Part shown: piece by piece, positions 57,119 through 64,000 of the stretch
Numbering within the stretch: position 1 is the first letter of the stretch
Layout: each line of letters begins with the position of its first letter
NCBI GenBank assembly: GCA_947095535.1
Contig: OX352772.1
Span: 108,286,655-108,350,654 of the forward strand
Direction of reading: 5' to 3'
Length of the DNA stretch: 64,000 bases
Source: Poecilobothrus nobilitatus
Lineage: Eukaryota > Arthropoda > Insecta > Diptera > Dolichopodidae
Position numbers and translations under genes: made by a program
Notes under the pieces: model-generated
What the model saw: only the letters and a program-made list of their open reading frames with translations
Database searches by the model: none
What the model was told of the DNA's origin: nothing

Positions 57119-59450
57119 ACGAAAAAATTTCATAAAAAATAAAAAATTTTCATTAACAGAGGTTCATTTGCTCATACCGTCAGATAAGCTCTTCGAAATA
57201 TCTAAAATATATATTTAAATCTAAATATATATTAATAAATACATATATAATCTAAAATATAACATTTCGATTTTTTTACGTAAAATATGTAAAATTACGT
57301 AAAATATGTAAAAATAGATAAAATGTACATACATATGTATATGTACATAAATATGTAGTATGTATTCATAGATATAAATTTTTCTATTTATTAATCAAAA
57401 TTAAATTAATTAGAATTTACTGTATCAATTAAAAATTTTTAAATCAAATGTTTTATTTTACTTTTACAAAAATTTTATGTTCATTTCATATTCATATATT
57501 ATTTATGTACATAACAATGGTACAATGAATATTATTATATGCATATTCAATTCGATCGAATCATAAAGTTGAAATTTCTATTCATTTTTAACCTTAATTT
57601 TTTCTTTTTTAACCACACACACATTAAATGGCAATATGTGAGTAGTGTCATATAGTGTGTATAATGTATACTTACCTCGGAAAAGGAAGCTTTCCAGCAT
57701 GCATGCTGGAAGCATTCTCAGTAAGGTAAGAAGCGCTTCCTGTTCCATTCTTTTATTACTTCTTTTATATAGATTATAGACTTCTTTATATAGATGTCCG
57801 CAAAAAGAAGCAACGCGTTCGTACTTTTACTTTGTAAGCTTCCCTTTGAGTGATTCAGAATGCATGACTGGGAAGGCATCTAGATAGTATGACTGGGAAG
57901 GCATGTAGAAGGTAGGACTAGGAATGCATCCAGAAGGCATGTATAATGCATGATTAAGAAGGCACGTAGAATGGCATGTTTCAAATCACTTTGATGGCAT
58001 GTAGAATATGCATTAATAAACTATAGTAGGATATATTTCAATTTTATAAGTGTACAAATTAAATAACAAAACAAGTTTTCCTTTTAATATATAAGAGTTC
58101 CTTTATTTTATACTTTTTTATAAAGCTTTTTAAATAAAACTAGTTTAATTTGATTAAATTTGTATAACAACAAATAATTTTATCGACATACATATTATAC
58201 AAATAAAAAAAGCAAATAAAAAAAATAGCTACATTAATATTATTAATTTAAAAAGTTTAAACGTTTTTAGATCAATTTGATCGTTTATAAAATTATCCCG
58301 ATAAAATATAAAAATTTTCAATTTAAGTATTCCAAAAAATTAAATTATTTACATTAAAAATTAAAAAAAAAATTTAAACATTTTTACATCAATTAAATGT
58401 TTTTGCGTTAAATTTATTTTTTCTGCACGCAATCCAGCTCTCATATACGCTCCAAATTGGACGAATCCCAAATTTTGGTTTTTTTGCTGCTTCTGAAATT
58501 TAAAATATATATTATATATAATAGATGTTACTGGTAAATGGCAATATGAAAAAACTTACCAAAAAAATCAATTTTTTCTAAAAAATTATTATTTAAACAT
58601 AAAACAAGCAGAAACATATTCGTAACGGTATCATCGAAAACAATAAAAGTTCATAACCATGATAATAATATGTATATGCATTTCAGAGGTATACAAAAAG
58701 ATATTTGATTCGCTTCGGTAAAAAAAAAAAAAAACAAAACACGATCTCATTTGCTTCGGAAGCCCTTCTTTAGAAGCGTTGTAGAATGCATGATTTATTA
58801 CTTCTCATTCATCACACGATTTTTTTTGTTTTAAATGAGTGCTTCTCGATATCTTCCAGAGGAAGCGCTTCTCTTTTTTCCCATTGGGACTTTACTGTGT
58901 TGTATCGTATTGTGTAAGTAAAATAATAAAAAAATCAAAACAAAATCAATTTTTTTGAAAGAAACTAAGAAAGTAAAACGTATAACAAAACAAAACAAAA
59001 GAAAGCAAAAAAATTCCGAGGTAATCTCAAACGAAAAAGTTGAAATCAACTTTTACACTACAATATGTACATACATTATACATATTACATTCACTTTAGT
59101 ACAATTGTACTAAATTACTCCGGTTTTCATTTTTAAAAAATCTACTCCGCACTTTAGCATTTCAATACATTTGCGGAAAAATTGCTTCAAGTGAAAAGAA
59201 ATTGTTTACAATTTTATATTACCTTGTGCAAAAAGTTAAAAAAAAGATTTAATTTGGAAAATAAAAACTGAATTTGCTACAGTATTTAAATACAACTTAA
59301 TATCCCACGGTAAATTATTTGATATATCCACATTTTTTAAAGTATTTCCGTTTACTGCATGTGATATTGAAAAATAATTGGTGAAAATGAACTAATTAAA
59401 AATGTCAAGATAAAGATATAATACAATTTGTGTTAAATTTGAAAAAAAAA
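57119..59450. other. Non-coding region with GAAGC-rich motifs
   Basis: No recognised gene. It holds a 20-bp palindrome TTCCAGCATGCATGCTGGAA (57692-57711), a degenerate ~24-bp repeat (57858-58010), and several GGAAGC/GAAGCGCTTC clusters (57680-57745, 58750-58775, 58855-58875). A plausible splice acceptor followed by ~30 open codons lies on the minus strand at 58492-58390. Confidence 0.5.
57858..58010. repeat. Degenerate ~24-bp tandem repeat
   Basis: Variants of GCATGACTGGGAAGGCATGT followed by AGAA recur about six times (57860, 57888, 57912, 57936, 57960, 57998), drifting in length between 22 and 27 bp. Confidence 0.7.
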
Positions 59451-59467
59451 GTTAAAAAAGAAATTTT

Positions 59468-59674
59468 TTGGGAGAATTAATGTTTGATGATTTAGTAGAT
59501 TATATGTTGAGCTTGTGCGTCCTTCCACATAGTAGTGCAACAGCGGAGCGATTTTTTTCTAAACTGAATAATTTAAAAACAAAAAAAACTAATAGTTTAT
59601 CTAACGAAACCTTAGAAAACATTCTATTATCAAGAGAATTTATTTTAAATCAAAGTGAAAACGCATTAAACTGA
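59468..59674 (+). pseudogene. hAT transposase C-terminal relic
   Basis: GELMFDDLVDYMLSLCVLPH then SSATAERFFSKLNNLKTKKT match the hAT dimerisation region (LPHSSA.AER.FSKL...KTK), followed by LSNETLENILLSREFI and a stop at 59674. This is a different hAT lineage from the two ZMYM1-like elements. Upstream 59270-59460 has no clear continuation. Confidence 0.75.
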
Positions 59675-59699
59675 GAACCATCCAACAAAATGGTTGCTT

Positions 59700-60180
59700 A
59701 TTATAATTCCTTCAAATTTATTGATGGTAAATTTGAACTGAAATAGTTAATTTAAGTTCTACAACGAATAATATTTTGCCAAACTTTGAATTTTTTAATT
59801 TAATGTACTTATAATTTTTTTATGTTACTTTTACTTTTAATAAAACTTGAAATTAAAATTTTTTTGAACTTAAACTATATTAATGTATTCAAAAACCAAA
59901 AATCTTAACATTTAAAGTAAAATAAAACTGGGGAATTAAGTTTTTGCTTTAAATAACGCATATATAAAAAAATGCTACATTTTTTCTGCAAGTACATTTT
60001 TAGTACATTTTTAAAGTTTATTTAGTACAATTTTAAAAGAACGAAGTTACAGCACTGATTACATTACAATATACATTGGTGATTAGTAAATTTAGATAAA
60101 ATGAAATTGAAAAAAAAAGTGGTCAAAAACTTTTGTTCTACGTCTGTTTTGTTCTCTATGCCATTATGTAACTCTTTAAT
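59700..60180. other. No gene seen
   Basis: AT-rich sequence between the hAT and gypsy relics, without recognisable coding. Confidence 0.5.
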
Positions 60181-60185
60181 TTAAG

Positions 60186-60430
60186 TTAAGATTAACAATG
60201 TTAAACCTGCACGGTTAAAAAATTTTACTCTAATATTTTTATAGATTGTTTTATTCTTATTTCCTACTCTTATTACAGAATTAACTTTTTCTGTTTTTAT
60301 TATTTTGTAAGGTCCTTCGCATGGACTTTGTAATTTATTTTTATTTTCTTGTTTAAATAATACGTAATCGTTTACTTTAAATTTAATTGGATTAACATTT
60401 ATATCATTTTTTAATTTTCTATGTATCTTA
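60186..60430 (-). pseudogene. Ty3/gypsy integrase C-terminal tail
   Basis: Minus strand: VNDYVLFKQENKNKLQSPCE, GPYKIIKTEKVNSVIRVGNK, then KTIYKNIRVKFFNRAG and a stop near 60186. The pattern (K.GD.VL.......KL...EGPY.I.........I.......K..H.NRLKPF) is the integrase C terminus of gypsy-type pol proteins. Only this end remains; no LTR was identified. Confidence 0.65.
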
Positions 60431-61640
60431 CTTATGTCTCATATTTTGCTGCTTGATTTTTTTAATGACACATATGTATGGTTCATACTATTTAAAATTC
60501 TTTATAAAGTTACAATTATATTTTATGACATTCTTTAAAGTTCAGTTACAGTTTTTTTTGTTAGGTACTTAAATTACTATACTTTTTATTTAAAACATTT
60601 TAAGGTATCTTGTTGCGAAACAAAAATTTTTTTCTTTTCCAACTTTAAAAACTTGTTCAGTACATTTTGATAAGTTTCTATTTTTGTTCTTGCTATGACC
60701 ATATTATGTTGTTTATATTTTTTTTGGAATTTTTGTTTTAATTTTTATTATTAGACAATACTTTTATATTTTATTAAATAACATAAGAAATTAGATTTAA
60801 GCATTTAATATTTTTAACGGAAAAATGTATATTTAAAATTATGTTGAATTGAAAGTGAAATTATATGTATGATTGAGTTGGATTGAAATGTATGATTATA
60901 ATAAAATATGTATGGTATGAAGTGTGTTCACTACAATATTTTTCAAAGTTATTTCTTTTTTTTCTAAAGATATTTCTAATTATAATGATAAATAGCAAAG
61001 TAATTTTTATAATATTTTAATTGTTAAAGACTTTAGACTAAAGTTATGTGAACCGAAGAATACATGTATTTTCTTGAGTAAAAGTATTTGATTTGAATTT
61101 TTCAAATACAAGTAAAGTATTTCGAAAAGTATTTTAAAATAAGAGAAAAGACTGTTTTTAAGGTTTTTTGTTGTAAAATAGGGTTTGAAATTGTAAGATA
61201 AAATATTTAATACATAAAATAAATGTAAAAATATAAATATTATGTAATTTGAATTCATTGTAGGATCTTTATTACTATGCATATGTATATATATTCTACT
61301 TAATATACATATAAATTTCTCAAAAAATCTCTTAAGAAATATTTAAAAATGTAACACTGATATCGTTTTATTGACATATAATAATTAATATCATAAGACA
61401 GGACTGTATTGATTAAAAGATATTAATTTACAAAAAATTACAAAACAAATTTTGATCATACTTACCGACATAAAGCAATCATCAATCTTATTAAAGTTTT
61501 TAATGTATTAAGTAAAAATATAAGCTTTCTAAAATTTTAAAAAGATATTGTCAAATAATATTTTTATAATATGTACATATGTTAAGTTTAGATAATAATA
61601 TATAAGTTAAGAAATAATAAAAGTATTTCTTATAAAAATG
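60431..61640. other. No gene seen
   Basis: AT-rich sequence, possibly including more decayed gypsy-derived DNA. The ORF at 61007-61282 (minus) is a Phe/Tyr/Lys-rich frame typical of AT-rich DNA. Confidence 0.45.
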
Positions 61641-61654
61641 TTTTTAGGACTAAA

Positions 61655-62590
61655 ATCGACTTTATTATACCCTACACCTAAAGTATAGGGTATATTAACT
61701 TTGGTATGGTGTTTGTAACCACCAAAAGGAAGCGAGTTAGATATGGACATGTATATATATGTATTTTGAATCAGGACCACCTCCTGAGTCCATTTAGCGA
61801 TGTCTGTCCGTCCGTCCGTACGCACGATAACTCAAAAAATAATGATGCTATCATGATGCAATTTATACTGTAGGTTAACAATGACTAAAGAAAGGCGGGG
61901 ATTGTAAATGGGCGAAATCGGTCCATGGGTTCGGGTACCTCCCGCACTACTCCCGAAACTGAACAAGCATATCTTCGAAATTAAGAAAGATAGAAACTTC
62001 AAATTTTATACGACGGTGCTGCTTCCTGAATCCCTGATTTGCTTAGAATTTGAGATGAATTGGAGTGGTTGCTCGGGTACCTCCCACACAACTCCCAAAA
62101 CTGAACAAGCATATCTTCGAAATTAATAAAGATAGAAACTACAAATTTGATACGAGTATGTTGTTTCCTGAATCCCTGATTGGCCTAAAATTTAAGATGA
62201 ATTAGAATGGTTGTGCGGGTATCTCCCACACAACTCCCAAGACCGAACAAGCATATCTTCGAAATTAATAAAGATAAAAACTTTAAATTTGAATAAGAGT
62301 GTTCTACCCTGTTCTGATGATGTCTCTAAAATTTGAGATGAATTGGGGTGGTGTTTCGGATACCTTCACATACTTCCCAAGACCTAACAAGCATATCTTC
62401 GAATTGAATAAAGATAGAAACCTGAAATTTTGTACAAAGGTTGTAAAAGCATTTTTTTTTTTTTAGCTTATATTAAATACCTAACTAAAATAACTTATGG
62501 ATTTTTAATTTAATTTGAATTTTTTAGGTGTAGACTGTAGGGTACAAAAAAGTCGGTTGTATCGACTTACTGTTACATTTACTTGTTTAA
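61655..62590 (+). mobile_element. Helentron/DINE-like element with internal tandem repeats
   Basis: Starts TTATACCCTACACCTAAAGT, has GGTATGGTGTTTGTAACCAC and a (GTCC)n block (61801-61818), then four ~142-bp tandem repeats, then AACTAAAATAACTTATGGAT and a 3' hairpin AAGTCG-GTTGTAT-CGACTT. Order (conserved head, central tandem repeats, terminal hairpin) is that of DINE-1/Helentron-associated elements in flies. Non-autonomous, no protein. Confidence 0.65.
61910..62450. repeat. 142-bp tandem repeat, ~3.8 copies
   Basis: The CGGGTACCTCCC-type start recurs at 61932, 62074, 62216 and (as CGGATACCTTCA) 62357, spacing 142, 142 and 141 bp. Each unit contains GAACAAGCATATCTTCGAA or a close variant and ends with GAATTGG. 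The ORF at 61908-62126 merely reads through it. Confidence 0.92.
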
Positions 62591-62981
62591 AGTAATAATT
62601 AGTTACAACTTTACGAGTAAAATTGAACTGTGTTTTAATTGCTAAATATAACTTAATTTATAGTAAATAAATGCTTTCTAAGCATTTATTGTTATTATGG
62701 GAATTATTAAAATAAATTTTTCACATATGAATATTCACAAGAATAATATGCTGACCTAAGCGTCTGGGTAAAGACATGTGTTATATGGTGACTTAACTTA
62801 TATGTATATATCGTAGAAAATTATGCTTAAATTTTAGATTTATATGAACAAATAAATTTAAAATTTTCGTTTAAAAACCAAAAATATCTGCCGCGTCGCG
62901 ATGCAATGTGCAAATCATATATCCTCTTTCAATATAACTAAATAACCAAAATAATAACTAAAATCACCACATGAAATATTC

Positions 62982-63270
62982 TATTTTTAATATAACTAAA
63001 AATAAACATTAGAAACCATATTTAACAAACATCACCACGTGAAACATTTCGTTTCTCGTAATTCTAATACTTCTCGTTTTCTTTCTTTTTATTACATATT
63101 TTAATATAACACACAAAGTGTGACTTAAATTAGCGGTACTTCAAAACTCAAATTACTTAAATAAAAAAAATAAAAATATCCAAAAAAAAAAAAAACCTTA
63201 TATGTATGTTTTTTTCTTTATACCTAGTCTTTCATATTGCTAAGATAAATTATATTTTTCTTTAGACTTA
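62982..63270. repeat. Direct repeat, first copy
   Basis: TTTTAATATAACTAAAAATA then CATCACCACGTGAAACATTT and GTGTGACTTAAATTAGCGGT. Repeated at 63671-63965, spacing ~688 bp, with small indels. Non-coding; part of a larger repeated unit running off the window. Confidence 0.85.
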
Positions 63271-63375
63271 TTATATTTGTTTTTGTTTGTTTTACTTTGG
63301 TTTGTTGCGCAACACTTATATTGTAATAAAATTTTGTTTTGTTGCGTAGCTAATTATTCCATGTGAAAGTTAACT

Positions 63376-63640
63376 GCAATATCTCAAAAACGGTAGCACC
63401 GATTCAGATGAAACAAGATGTATATTAACGACAGTATCACGCTCTACAAAATTGTAGGAAATGGTTCCAGTTTATTAGCTTACGGGAAAATATAACGGTT
63501 TAATTAAAATTGTACAAAATGTTAAGGAAGTTTTGTAATGCATTTTTCGACCACTAGATGGCGCCATCGGTACTAAGGACATATATATTCGGAATCGTGA
63601 TGTCATAAGATACCATTATGTGATGACGTCATCTAGATAT
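63376..63640. repeat. Repeat shared with tandem unit 3 (13037-13300)
   Basis: GCAATATCTCAAAAACGGTA, CTCTACAAAATTGTAGGAAA, then CCACTAGATGGCG and ATATATATTCGGAA parallel 13047-13270 in the same order at perhaps 80-85% by eye. It links the DNA at both ends of the window to one dispersed family. Confidence 0.7.
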
Positions 63641-63670
63641 CTTGGATCCCCTCTGCGGGAGTACACCCCT

Positions 63671-63965
63671 ATTTTTAATATAACTAAAAATAAACATTAC
63701 AAACGAAATATTTAACAAACATCACCACGTCAAACATTTCGTTTGTCGTAATTCTAATACTTCTCGTTTTCTTTCTTTTTATTATTTTAATATAACACTG
63801 CACAAAGTGTGACTTAAATTAGCGGTACTTCAAAACTCAAATTACTTAAATTAAAAAAAAAAAAAATATCAAAAAAAAAAAAACTTAAACATTTTTTCCT
63901 TTATACCTAGTCTCTTATATTGCTAAGAATAAAATGTATATTTTTTTAGACTTATTATATTTGTT
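63671..63965. repeat. Direct repeat, second copy
   Basis: Second copy of 62982-63270. Similarity ends near 63965, after which the two sequences diverge (TTAACAGC here versus GTTTGTTT). Confidence 0.85.
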
Positions 63966-64000
63966 TTTAACAGCTTTTTATTAACTTGGTTGGGTAAAGG

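Noticed and set aside
57590..57830. Minus-strand ORF beginning MEQEALLTLLRMLPACMLES
   Set aside because: Short, unrecognised, and it reads through a palindrome and a splice-donor-like site; kept only as context for the possible exon finding.
62982..63965. Direct repeats as LTRs of a short retroelement
   Set aside because: No TG...CA ends, primer site or polypurine tract, and the interior matches a dispersed non-coding repeat.

Overview
This is a strongly AT-rich eukaryotic window made almost entirely of transposable-element sequence. I found no convincing single-copy host gene. The elements are a BEL/Pao LTR retrotransposon, APE-type LINEs, mariner with a DUF4817-like N terminus, PIF/Harbinger with a MADF-type partner, hAT elements of the ZMYM1-like type, a P-element/THAP-like relic, and DINE-1/Helentron-like repeats carrying TTATACCC ends and GTCCGTCC blocks. 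Together they point to an insect, most likely a fly (Diptera). The species call is inference.

Layout. 1-15319: three head-to-tail copies of a ~5.2-5.4 kb unit. Copies 1 and 2 hold a decayed PIF/Harbinger element with two genes on opposite strands; copy 3 is rearranged and truncated. 16252-19642: a hAT element inserted in a tRNA-like sequence (8-bp target duplication), transposase broken by one frameshift. ~20100-27480: an old LINE interrupted at 21098-25864 by a younger LINE, which splits a zinc-knuckle region of the old ORF1. 27678-34920: a mariner element with ~400-bp inverted ends, and a ~3.6 kb tandem duplication that copied most of it together with its inactivating mutations. 34941-38368: a second hAT element with exact 8-bp target duplication and a complete 869-aa transposase, the only intact long gene here. 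38601-39367: a Mutator-like relic with a short intron. 40484-43943: a LINE bounded by a 13-bp target duplication whose first bases are a tRNA-like sequence. 44009-46576: a perfect 24-bp-arm hairpin and an inverted pair of Helentron-like ends. 47164-56870: a P-like/THAP relic and a LINE tail, interrupted by a full-length BEL/Pao element (48345-55912, TSD GTCAG). 56885-64000: Helentron-like pieces, a hAT C-terminal relic, a Ty3/gypsy integrase tail, a 142-bp tandem repeat, and a direct repeat running to the window edge.

Nothing here forms a pathway; the genes are selfish replication modules at different stages of decay, and the nesting gives a relative order of insertion. The observation I would follow first is the tRNA-like sequence at the exact 5' end of the 40484-43943 LINE, because it carries A-box and B-box like promoter motifs and lies inside the target duplications.
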